A program made the position numbers and the translations under genes. 6,312 nucleotides of DNA, taken from NCBI GenBank assembly GCA_002404215.1, contig DHJG01000136.1:1241-7552 (forward strand), given 5' to 3'. Positions 1 to 6,210 of this stretch are shown piece after piece; position 1 is the stretch's first letter, and every line of letters begins with the position of its first letter. This stretch comes from Desulfosporosinus sp. UBA4726 (lineage in GTDB: Bacteria; Bacillota; Desulfitobacteriia; Desulfitobacteriales; Desulfitobacteriaceae). A model generated the notes under the pieces. That model did no database searches. It was not told the DNA's origin and saw nothing but the letters and a program-made list of their open reading frames with translations.

Positions 1-3000
1 GGTTTTTTCTTGTGAAACAATCCTTTGGCATCATCCAAAAGTGTATAAATTACAGGTACAACTATGAGTGTTAAAAAGGTGGATGTAATCAATCCGCCAA
101 TAATGGCATAAGCCATAGGTGAACGTCCCTCAGATCCTAAGCCTGTGGAGACTGCTGTTGGTAGCATACCAAAGATCATCGCTAACGTCGTCATAATGAT
201 CGGCCTAAGTCGCGTAGAAGCTGCCTGTAGAAGCGCTTCACCTCGTTCTTCTCCCTCTTCACGCTTTTGCTTGGCATAGTCAACTAACAAAATCGCATTT
301 TTGGTGACCAGTCCCATCAACATAATGATACCAATAATAGCCATCATGCTTAAATTGCTGTCGGAAAGAAACAGAGCTAACAGTGCGCCAATGATACCGA
401 ACGGCAAAGCGAAGACAATCGCAAAGGGATCAATAAAACTTTCAAATAGAGCAGCAAGGATCAAGTAAATGAACAGAACTCCCATCAAAAGTGCTTGCAT
501 TAAGCCGGGGATAGCTTCTGCCATCATTTCCTGATTTCCTCCGCTAACTTGGCTTACTCCGGCTGGCATCTTCGCTTCATTTTTCAGGGCTGTGGTAAAC
601 TGGGTATCCAAGTCAGTCGCCGCAACTCCAGAGGCATTTGCAGTTACCACAATCTCTCGAGCTTTGTCATACCTGTTAATAGACGTGGAACCGGTGGCGA
701 AAACTTGCTTTGTGACCTGATCAAGAGGAACCATACTGTTATTTGAACCAGGCACATAAATTCCTTTCAAGCTGTCAAAATCCGTTTTTTGATCATCTCG
801 GAGCAATAGTTTAACGTCATAACGATCCTTTTCTGTTTCATACTGGGTTACGAGAGAACCATTAAAGAGTGTTCCTAACGTATTGGCAACGACCACGGGA
901 CTAACACCGAGATCAGCCGCCCGATCACGATCCACGTCAATTCTTGCTTCTGCTTTTCCAGTTTTATAGCTTATACCTACGTCAACGGCCCCGGGAATTT
1001 TCTTTAAGACTTTCTCTGCTTGCAGCGAATAGTCTAAAAGTTGATCAAAGTCATTACCGGTAAAATGGTGCTCAAGGTCCTTGCCTCCCGTCATACTTGA
1101 ACCAGTCGTCATAGAAAGGCTAATCCCCGGAATCTGCTTTAAACTCTCTCGCATTTTATTGGCTGTTTCACTTATAGATTCTTTTCTGACATTCTTGTCT
1201 GGAAGCTGTACGCTAATGTTGATGTTGCTGGGTGTAACAGTCGAGTACAGGTACACTACTCCGGGATACTTATTAAGAATACTTTCCATCTTTTTGGTTG
1301 TTTCTGCAGCGTTAACCAGTGTTGTCCCTCCATCTGTCGTCGCTGCTACTGTGATCTTTCCGTTGTCTGAGGAATCTAAAAAACTAGTATTAATGAAGTT
1401 AAGAAGGAGTAAGCTGCCCAAGAACATTGCCGTGGCAAGAGCTATGGTTTTAATCCTGTGTTTCAGTGCGGCCCTGAGGATACCTGTATAGACTCTGGCA
1501 AGTTTCACAAACAAGTGATTAAACCATAATAGGAATTTACCCAGAGGACCGTGCTTTTTAACTAATTCATCGTTCTCGCTTTTTACGTATTTAGACGCCA
1601 TCAACGGCACTAAAGTAAAGGAGACAAATAACGAAATCAAGACACTGACAGCAATCGTTAGACCAAATTCCTTGAAGTAGGCGCCAATCATTCCATCAAC
1701 CATGGTAATGGGGAGAAAGACCGCAACAATGGTAAATGTTGTAGCCGTCACGGCAAGTCCAATCTCACTCGTACCGTCTTTGGCTGCTTGAATCGCAGAT
1801 TTCCCCATATTTAAGTGGCGTACAATGTTTTCAACGACAACAATCGCATCATCAATCAGCAACCCAACTGCTAAGGAAAGGCCCATTAAAGACATGGTGT
1901 TGAGTGAAAAATTCATTAGTTTCATAGCAGCAAAGGTAGAAATAATCGATGTCGGCAGTGAAAGGGCACTGATGGCCGTACTTCCCCCATTGCGCAGGAA
2001 GACGAAAACAACGAGAACCGCCAGGACACAACCTTCCAACAAGGTTTTCTGAACTTCAGTCACGGACGCCCGTATGACCTGTGAATTGTCATCGACAATG
2101 TCAATTTTTACATCTTTAGGCAGTAAAGCTTGAATTGCCACAATTTTTGCTTTAAGATCATCCGCCACTTGGGTCGTATTTTCCCCGGATTGTTTGACAA
2201 TATTAATACCAATGGATTCGGCACCTTTGTAATAAGATAAGCTGTCCCGATCCTTAATAGTATCTTCCACTTGGGCAATATCCTTGATTCTTAGTTCAGT
2301 CCCTTTACGATTGGTGACCAAAATATTCAAGAAATCATTGACTTCTTTGACCGTACCATTCGTTCTGATGGAAACTTCTTTATCATCGTTGGAAACTTTA
2401 CCACTTGACCGATCGATATTATCACTTTGTAGGCTCTGTGTGATTTCGGCCGTTGTCACATTAAGAGAGGCCATTTTTTCTTTATCAAGCGTGATATGTA
2501 TTTCCCTGACTTGCCCGCCGTAGGTGGTAACCGAGCCAACGCCTTTAACGGTATTTAATTTTTTGGTGATATCATCTTCGACTATTTGTGATAAGTCCTT
2601 GTTGGAAAGAGGGCTAGTGACCACGAAGGATATAATGGGTGTTGCTGCAAAGTCGAATTTTTGAATAATGGGTTCGTTGATATCCTGCGGCAAAGTGCCT
2701 CGAATACCGCTTAGTTTATCTTTGATATCTTGTGCTGCAACATTGACTTCGGTTCCAGAATTAAACTCAATGACGGTCTGGGAAACGCCTTCCGAGATGG
2801 TGGAGGTAATGTGTTTCACTCCCGAAATTTGTCCGACAGATTCCTCAACTCTTTTTGTCACTTTCGATTCAAGCTGTTCTGCTGAAGTTCCCGGTAAGGA
2901 AATGGCAACCGCTATATAAGGAATCTCGACCTCAGGATTTTCGTTGATGGGTAGTCCTATGTAACTTATAGCACCCAAAGCAAGCATAGCAATAATTATT

Positions 3001-3047
3001 ACAATGGAAAATACAGGCCGTTTTAGGCTGATATCTGTTAAAAACAT
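1..3047 (-). CDS. RND-superfamily efflux transporter, HAE1/AcrB-type, C-terminus cut by window edge
   Basis: Inner-membrane proton-driven drug/amphiphile exporter that works with the adaptor encoded just upstream. I followed the frame codon by codon from ATG at 3047 to the left edge (1015 codons) and met no stop; HAE1 proteins are usually about 1020-1050 residues, so only the last few are missing. The N-terminus has the family signature (MFLTDISLKRPV, then TM1 at about 12-31). A first large extracytoplasmic loop follows, then TM2-6 with GLLIDDAIVVVEN containing Asp399 and Asp400. A second loop precedes TM8-12, with GLVTKNAILL (Lys916) and TRLRPIIMT (Arg946, Thr953). These match AcrB Asp407/Asp408/Lys940/Arg971/Thr978, the proton relay. 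Heavy-metal (CzcA-type) RNDs have DGAVV instead of DDAIV in TM4, so HAE1 is favoured. The substrate is unknown. The start is fixed by GGGGAG 7 nt upstream. Gap to the adaptor stop is 13 nt, so the two are one operon. Confidence 0.95.
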   Translation of the reverse strand, partial: MFLTDISLKRPVFSIVIIIAMLALGAISYIGLPINENPEVEIPYIAVAISLPGTSAEQLESKVTKRVEESVGQISGVKHITSTISEGVSQTVIEFNSGTEVNVAAQDIKDKLSGIRGTLPQDINEPIIQKFDFAATPIISFVVTSPLSNKDLSQIVEDDITKKLNTVKGVGSVTTYGGQVREIHITLDKEKMASLNVTTAEITQSLQSDNIDRSSGKVSNDDKEVSIRTNGTVKEVNDFLNILVTNRKGTELRIKDIAQVEDTIKDRDSLSYYKGAESIGINIVKQSGENTTQVADDLKAKIVAIQALLPKDVKIDIVDDNSQVIRASVTEVQKTLLEGCVLAVLVVFVFLRNGGSTAISALSLPTSIISTFAAMKLMNFSLNTMSLMGLSLAVGLLIDDAIVVVENIVRHLNMGKSAIQAAKDGTSEIGLAVTATTFTIVAVFLPITMVDGMIGAYFKEFGLTIAVSVLISLFVSFTLVPLMASKYVKSENDELVKKHGPLGKFLLWFNHLFVKLARVYTGILRAALKHRIKTIALATAMFLGSLLLLNFINTSFLDSSDNGKITVAATTDGGTTLVNAAETTKKMESILNKYPGVVYLYSTVTPSNINISVQLPDKNVRKESISETANKMRESLKQIPGISLSMTTGSSMTGGKDLEHHFTGNDFDQLLDYSLQAEKVLKKIPGAVDVGISYKTGKAEARIDVDRDRAADLGVSPVVVANTLGTLFNGSLVTQYETEKDRYDVKLLLRDDQKTDFDSLKGIYVPGSNNSMVPLDQVTKQVFATGSTSINRYDKAREIVVTANASGVAATDLDTQFTTALKNEAKMPAGVSQVSGGNQEMMAEAIPGLMQALLMGVLFIYLILAALFESFIDPFAIVFALPFGIIGALLALFLSDSNLSMMAIIGIIMLMGLVTKNAILLVDYAKQKREEGEERGEALLQAASTRLRPIIMTTLAMIFGMLPTAVSTGLGSEGRSPMAYAIIGGLITSTFLTLIVVPVIYTLLDDAKGLFHKKK

Positions 3048-3054
3048 TAATTTT

Positions 3055-3063
3055 CTCCCCCTA
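3055..3063 (-). promoter_or_regulatory. Ribosome binding site of the RND gene, abutting the adaptor stop codon
   Basis: On the minus strand the adaptor stop TAG runs straight into the Shine-Dalgarno sequence (TAGGGGGAG), followed by 7 A/T-rich bases and the RND ATG at 3047. The only gene-to-gene spacing is therefore this site. Ribosomes finishing the adaptor would release on top of it, which favours coupled translation of the two pump subunits (inference). Confidence 0.8.
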
Positions 3064-4398
3064 TTTCGTCACTACCGAAATTTCATCGCCATCTTGGAGG
3101 GTATTCACATTGGTAATAATTACGCTGTCACCTGTTTTTATGCCATCTTTAATCTCTACTAAGCCTTTTGTAATTTCTCCAATACTTACAATGTGTTTAC
3201 GGGCAACTCCTTTATCATTCAAAAAAACGGTATAGTTTCCTGGATTTCCGCTCAAGGCATCGGTTGTCACGGCAATCACTTCTGACGTCTCATTACCTAT
3301 AATATCCACGTTAGCATAAATACCTGGTTTCAATGCCTGATCCGGATTCGCAACCTCAACTTTGCATTTGAAAACTCTTGATGTAGTATCGGCAGCTGCT
3401 TCAATGCTCTTTATAATCCCGTCATAGCTTTGGGCATCATTACCTCCAACGTTTACTTTGGCACTCTGTCCAACTTTCAAAGAGCTTATAGCGTTTTGAT
3501 CCACCTCTATTGCGGCATAGATCGGTGATATAGTTTTAACTTTCCCTAAGGCAACTCCCATGTTGGCATATTGTCCCACACTAACACTTTTTTCATCTAA
3601 AATGCCAGTAATGGGCGCAGTGATGGTCGTATCCGCCAGAGAATCTGTGAGATTTTTTAAATCAACTTGTGCTGAGGTGACATTAGCTTGCGCTGTTTGA
3701 GTATTGGCTTGTGCAGTTCCAATACTGGTTTTCGCTGTTTCGATACTGGCCTTTGATGACTCCACAGTGGCGTTTGCAGAAGCAAGATCGCTTTTTGCAT
3801 TGTTGAGCGCTGTTTCTGCACCTTCCAATTCAACTTTGGTAACTGCTCCACCGTCAAAAAGTGTCTTCGTTCTATCGTAGGTGCGCAGAGCATTGTCTAC
3901 ATTTAGCTGCATTTTCTGTACACCAGTTTGTGAAGAAACCAATTGACTTTCAGCGGATTTCACCTGACTTGCAGCGGAATCTGCCTGACTTTCTGCGGCA
4001 GTCACCTGACTTTCTGAAGCCTTCAGCTTGGCCCCAGAAGACGCTATCTTGTTTCTAATGTCCTGATCATCCAATTTAATCAACAGGTCTCCTTGGGAAA
4101 CATATTGACCATTTTCGAACATGACCTGAACTACTTTGCCACCGACTTTGCCACTTACAATACCCTCTTGAGAGGCTTCTAATGTTGCCTTATAGGAAGC
4201 AGATGCGTTCTTTAGAGTGCTTTTTGCCACACTCACTTTAACAGAAACCTTATTGGGAGCAGCTACGGCAACTGTATCTGCTTTCTTGTTCATGAAGACG
4301 GTAACTCCAGTAATGAGAACCAGTAAAATAACTATAATCGCAACTGATTTTTTTGTAAGTTTGAATCTCCTAATAGCCGGAACTATTTTTTTAAACAT
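3061..4398 (-). CDS. Periplasmic-adaptor (membrane fusion) subunit of RND efflux pump, HlyD/AcrA family
   Basis: This 445-residue adaptor would link the RND transporter to the outside of the membrane. Basic N-terminus (KK, RRFK, KK) and one membrane anchor at about 19-35; no lipobox Cys is seen. First half of the lipoyl/barrel-sandwich domain at about 76-115 (GKVGGKVVQV, GQYVSQGDLLIKLDD). Long alpha-hairpin at about 116-250, second lipoyl half at about 258-290 (TITAPITGILDE), beta-barrel at about 291-372, and membrane-proximal domain at about 373-445. The hairpin turn has R176-x3-L180-x6-T187, close to the RxxxLxxxxxxS tip that binds TolC in Gram-negative adaptors. The hairpin arms (about 60 residues each) are longer than those of AcrA and consist of near-perfect heptads rich in Ala, Ser and Gln. 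ATG at 4398 is preceded by GAGGGGGA (4405-4412) at 6 nt spacing. It is first in the operon, 13 nt before the RND gene. No outer-membrane TolC-type gene is in the window. Confidence 0.93.
   Translation of the reverse strand: MFKKIVPAIRRFKLTKKSVAIIVILLVLITGVTVFMNKKADTVAVAAPNKVSVKVSVAKSTLKNASASYKATLEASQEGIVSGKVGGKVVQVMFENGQYVSQGDLLIKLDDQDIRNKIASSGAKLKASESQVTAAESQADSAASQVKSAESQLVSSQTGVQKMQLNVDNALRTYDRTKTLFDGGAVTKVELEGAETALNNAKSDLASANATVESSKASIETAKTSIGTAQANTQTAQANVTSAQVDLKNLTDSLADTTITAPITGILDEKSVSVGQYANMGVALGKVKTISPIYAAIEVDQNAISSLKVGQSAKVNVGGNDAQSYDGIIKSIEAAADTTSRVFKCKVEVANPDQALKPGIYANVDIIGNETSEVIAVTTDALSGNPGNYTVFLNDKGVARKHIVSIGEITKGLVEIKDGIKTGDSVIITNVNTLQDGDEISVVTK
3661..3786 (-). repeat. Degenerate 21-bp tandem units (six) coding for second coiled-coil helix of the adaptor
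   Basis: Six consecutive 21-bp units begin at 3661, 3682, 3703, 3724, 3745 and 3766. Units 2-5 share recurrent blocks such as a(t/c)tgg at the start and gctgtt inside. Translated, they give heptads of the type T-A-Q-A-N-x-x and S-K-A-S-I-E-T (residues about 205-246). The nucleotide-level similarity suggests that the helix grew by duplication of a heptad unit, although selection for an Ala/Gln/Ser coiled coil could also keep the codons alike. Confidence 0.6.
3942..4025 (-). repeat. Four 21-bp tandem units coding for first coiled-coil helix of the adaptor
   Basis: Units start at 3942, 3963, 3984 and 4005. Three carry cctgact at exactly the same phase, the first carries attgact, and most continue with ttctgcgg or tgcagcgg. 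They encode the heptads AESQ, AASQ and AESQ with intervening residues at about 125-152. Strict 21-bp spacing with no indels is what heptad-unit duplication would leave. Confidence 0.7.
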
Positions 4399-4565
4399 TT
4401 GGAATCCCCCTCGTACTTTGATTGCTTTGTACTTTGCAGTATGTATCTAGGTCTTAAATTTTTAAATAAGCTCCAGTTTCAATCTTTTCACTTTGAGTAA
4501 CTTTAATAATATTTGGGTTTTAGTATTTTAGTATGATTGTCATCTTCTACGCATCTTAGGTGACT

Positions 4566-4577
4566 CCTTTACAAAGG
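4566..4577. repeat. Short inverted repeat CCTTT-AC-AAAGG in the efflux leader
   Basis: Perfect 5-bp arms around a 2-bp centre, lying about 15-25 bp downstream of the likely transcription start and about 170 bp before the adaptor start. A 2-nt loop is too small for a good RNA hairpin with all five pairs, so a DNA-binding half-site pair is more natural. On the minus strand the second arm also forms AAAGGAG, which resembles a ribosome binding site for a 3-arginine mini-ORF. Function not established. Confidence 0.3.
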
Positions 4578-4593
4578 TAATTTGAATGTATTA

Positions 4594-4607
4594 CTATAGT
4601 ACTATAG
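4594..4607. promoter_or_regulatory. Perfect 14-bp palindrome, candidate repressor operator of efflux operon
   Basis: CTATAGTACTATAG reads identically on both strands, and it is also part of a tandem duplication of TACTATAG (4592-4599 and 4600-4607). It covers the proposed -10 element of the efflux promoter, which is where MarR- or TetR-type repressors of efflux operons commonly bind. No regulator gene is in the window, so which protein binds is unknown. A related half-site, TATAGTAC, recurs at 4651-4658. Confidence 0.5.
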
Positions 4608-4625
4608 GTAGCATTTAAATATCAA
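4596..4625 (-). promoter_or_regulatory. Candidate sigma-A promoter of the adaptor-RND operon
   Basis: On the minus strand, TTGATA (4620-4625) is followed after 18 nt by TACTAT (4596-4601), with A/T-rich DNA upstream that could act as an UP-like element. The -35 is close to consensus; the -10 matches at four of six positions. Transcription would start near 4589, leaving a leader of about 190 nt before the adaptor ATG. Other A/T-rich hexamers exist (for example TATAAT on the minus strand at about 4692-4697), but I see no good -35 for it. Confidence 0.45.
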
Positions 4626-4871
4626 GATAAATATAATTAGTTAATACTAATATAGTACCAGAGTAATATAGACGTATAAAATTGGTTATAAATTATAGTT
4701 CAAAGTAGGGGATAGGAGTGCTGGAGTTCGCCTTCCATCTGCTCATCGTTCATTATAAATTTATCCACAAGGACCGTTTATCAGCAATTAAATGAGTCTC
4801 CATTAGAACAATTAGAATAGGAATAGTATTTAACTTGCTATAGATTAGCATCAGGCATCAGAAAAGCGTAT
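4626..4871. other. Intergenic region without a convincing gene
   Basis: The A/T-rich stretch up to about 4700 holds an imperfect palindrome TTAGT-TAAT-ACTAA (4637-4650) and a copy of TATAGTAC (4651-4658); both may belong to the control of the efflux promoter. From about 4700 to 4830 composition is less A/T-rich, and short open stretches exist on both strands. One is 25 codons on the plus strand from GTG at 4718; the other is 17 codons on the minus strand from ATG at 4753 to a stop at 4700. None has a properly spaced ribosome binding site, and I recognise none. It could be a decayed gene remnant. Confidence 0.4.
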
Positions 4872-4908
4872 AAAAAAGTGGCACGAGAGTAAATCTCGTG
4901 CCACTTTT
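4872..4908 (-). terminator. Intrinsic terminator after cbiM
   Basis: Fifteen-base-pair perfect arms (4874-4888 and 4894-4908, GTGGCACGAGA core) around a 5-nt loop. On the minus strand the stem ends in a run of six T residues before ATACGC. It starts 21 bp past the cbiM stop and closes the cbiM transcript before the efflux operon. On the plus strand only the four T residues inside the arm are available, so termination in that direction should be weaker. Confidence 0.93.
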
Positions 4909-4929
4909 AGTGATTGCGGGTGCTACCCA

Positions 4930-5712
4930 CTACTTTTTGATAGGTAATTCTTTGCCAGTAAATACACCCAAAAATCGCAACTCTTTTTGACTGTAAGCAC
5001 TAAGCACGTTAATCACCATAACAGTAAGGATACCTTCACTTATGGCTAAAGGAATTTGCGTGAACGCAAAAATGCTCATGAATTTAAGTACGGAAGCCAT
5101 TACTCCACCTGTTGCTGCTGGGAAAGCTAATCCCAACTGAATTGAGGTGGTAACGTAGGTCATTAGATCTCCGAGAGTAGCGGATAAGAAAACTGAGAGC
5201 CATAGGGGAGCACCAAGTTTTTTAGCACCCTTATAGATAGCATAGGAGACAAAAGGACCAACAACTCCCATAGAAAACGTGTTTGCTCCGAGGGTTGTTA
5301 TTCCTCCATGGGCGAGTAGCAGAGCTTGGAAGATTAAGACAATCATGCCTAATACGGTCATAGCAGCTGGTCCGAAAAGAATCGTACCCAGACCCACGCC
5401 TGTCGGGTGCGAACAACTACCGGTTACGGAGGGGATTTTAAGAGCCGACAAAACAAAAGCAAAGGCTCCGGCCATACCGAGCATCATCTTTAGACTAGGG
5501 TGTTCAGTCACTGTTTTCTTAATGGATAGTATCCCGACAATAACAAACGGAATCATGGCAATCCACCAGAAGGCTGCCCAGTTGAAAGGTAAAAATCCTT
5601 CCATGATATGCATAGCATAAGCGTCGTTGGGGAAGATGATATAGATAATAAGAACGTAGGCCATTAATAGACTGATATGCTTAATCTTACGCTTAATCTC
5701 AAGCGGGCCCAT
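4930..5712 (-). CDS. cbiM: CbiM, substrate-capture component of ECF-type cobalt transporter
   Basis: Membrane S-component that captures Co2+ for cobalamin synthesis; it normally works with CbiN, CbiQ (transmembrane) and CbiO (ATPase). With start at 5712 the protein has 260 residues. A signal peptide (basic KRKIKH, hydrophobic about 13-27, cleavage after AYA at 33) leaves mature MHIMEGFLP. The new N-terminus with His35 (mature His2) and His102 in GSCSHPTGVG are the positions that bind metal in CbiM/NikM proteins. Hydrophobic segments fill the rest (about 43-61, 78-92, 111-134, 146-162, 170-188, 195-215, 218-238). The start at 5712 is chosen because AAAAGGAG lies 10 nt upstream; in-frame ATGs at 5733 and 5766 lack such a site. 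The cobalamin riboswitch upstream supports cobalt over nickel. A terminator follows directly, so it appears monocistronic. Confidence 0.93.
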   Translation of the reverse strand: MGPLEIKRKIKHISLLMAYVLIIYIIFPNDAYAMHIMEGFLPFNWAAFWWIAMIPFVIVGILSIKKTVTEHPSLKMMLGMAGAFAFVLSALKIPSVTGSCSHPTGVGLGTILFGPAAMTVLGMIVLIFQALLLAHGGITTLGANTFSMGVVGPFVSYAIYKGAKKLGAPLWLSVFLSATLGDLMTYVTTSIQLGLAFPAATGGVMASVLKFMSIFAFTQIPLAISEGILTVMVINVLSAYSQKELRFLGVFTGKELPIKK

Positions 5713-5722
5713 AAGCTTAACA

Positions 5723-5730
5723 CTCCTTTT
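5723..5730 (-). promoter_or_regulatory. Ribosome binding site deciding the cbiM start
   Basis: Minus-strand AAAAGGAG followed by 10 nt and ATG at 5712. This site overlaps the codons that would follow an alternative ATG at 5733, which itself has no purine-rich sequence before it. The 5712 start gives a conventional signal peptide length of 33 residues; the longest frame from 5766 would add 18 residues with no role I can see. Confidence 0.75.
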
Positions 5731-5860
5731 CATCTTGACTGTCTGAACAAAAGCTACGGTTATCATAAAACAATGTAAGTAGTTAATAAACCAAACATCA
5801 CCCCATTCGAAAGTAATGTGACTCAGACAGGTGGCTAAAATTGTTCGGATGTTTGAAAAC

Positions 5861-5899
5861 GAAAATAAAACTAACCTCCTGCAGGGATGCAGGAGGTTA
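5861..5899 (-). terminator. Intrinsic terminator of the riboswitch expression platform
   Basis: Perfect 12-bp arms (5888-5899 and 5872-5883, TAACCTCCTGCA on the minus strand) around the loop TCCC, followed by GTTTTATTTT. It lies 65 nt past the aptamer and about 150 nt before cbiM. The 5' arm can alternatively pair with GGGAGGT at 5929-5935 (minus strand) as an antiterminator, giving a switch: B12 bound, terminator forms and cbiM is off. Confidence 0.9.
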
Positions 5900-5964
5900 T
5901 AAATATGCTAAAAAACATAAATATCCTTACCTCCCATCCTTCGTGGGTACCAAAGGTGAATGCC

Positions 5965-6137
5965 AAAACGAGCAGGTTTCCTGGCTTTAGTTCATCATAA
6001 CCTTACGTCTTCCCGGATAAGTCCAGTGACATTTTATAAGGCTACTCCCTATTACAGTGGCGGGACCGCGTCAGAATTAAACTGACTTCCCTTTTAAACA
6101 CTTTCCTTGTTACTCAAAAGGAGAGTGTACTCGTTTT
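5965..6137 (-). ncRNA. Cobalamin (B12) riboswitch aptamer
   Basis: In the minus-strand leader of cbiM. The B12 box AGCCAGGAAACCTGCT is at 5971-5986. The core segment with GCGGTCCCGCCACTGTAAT is at 6052-6070, preceded by AAAAGGGAAG and a GTCAG/CTGAC stem. CACTGG and CCGGGAAG follow further downstream at about 6010-6032. The P1 helix closes perfectly: AAAACGAG (6130-6137) with CTCGTTTT (5965-5972). The AGCCTTA/TAAGGTT pairing (G-U allowed) gives another stem. Adenosylcobalamin-type ligand is expected from the family; the exact corrinoid is not readable from sequence. Downstream, a candidate CCTT/AAGG hairpin at 5938-5956 could supply the kissing loop. Confidence 0.96.
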
Positions 6138-6160
6138 TAATGGTATTAAATTACTTTTTA

Positions 6161-6189
6161 AGCTTAGCACAGGTAATATTTTCTGTCAA
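6161..6189 (-). promoter_or_regulatory. Sigma-A promoter of the riboswitch-cbiM transcript
   Basis: TTGACA (6184-6189), 17-nt spacer, TAAGCT (6161-6166) preceded directly by TGC, i.e. an extended -10. Transcription should begin near 6154, about 17 nt before the P1 helix of the riboswitch. The resulting leader to the cbiM ATG is about 440 nt. Confidence 0.85.
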
Positions 6190-6210
6190 TAATGATATAG
6201 AGTTCATGTC

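Noticed and set aside
1081..1491. 136-codon plus-strand open frame with hydrophobic stretches
   Set aside because: It is antisense to the continuous RND coding frame, has no ribosome site, and its hydrophobic look mirrors codons of the opposite strand.
1..3047. Possible frameshift or broken RND gene
   Set aside because: Reading triplets across the whole stretch showed no stop and family motifs stay in one frame from TM1 to the window edge.
3942..4025. Possible CRISPR or intergenic repeat array
   Set aside because: The units are contiguous with no spacers and lie in frame within a coiled-coil coding region.
3657..4058. Open frames on both strands inside the adaptor gene, including one with repeated QRK/HKP-like units
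   Set aside because: Their repetition is the shadow of the 21-bp heptad repeats read in the wrong frame; 21 is a multiple of three, so every frame shows the periodicity.
4918..4928. Small GGGT-GCT-ACCC hairpin just after the cbiM stop
   Set aside because: Only four pairs and no T-run; the strong hairpin at 4874-4908 explains termination.
5279..5620. 113-codon plus-strand open frame
   Set aside because: It lies wholly antisense inside cbiM, which is unambiguous by family motifs.
5713..5766. Longer cbiM reading frame starting at 5766 (18 more residues)
   Set aside because: No ribosome binding site precedes 5766 or 5733, while AAAAGGAG is well placed for 5712, which also gives a normal signal peptide.
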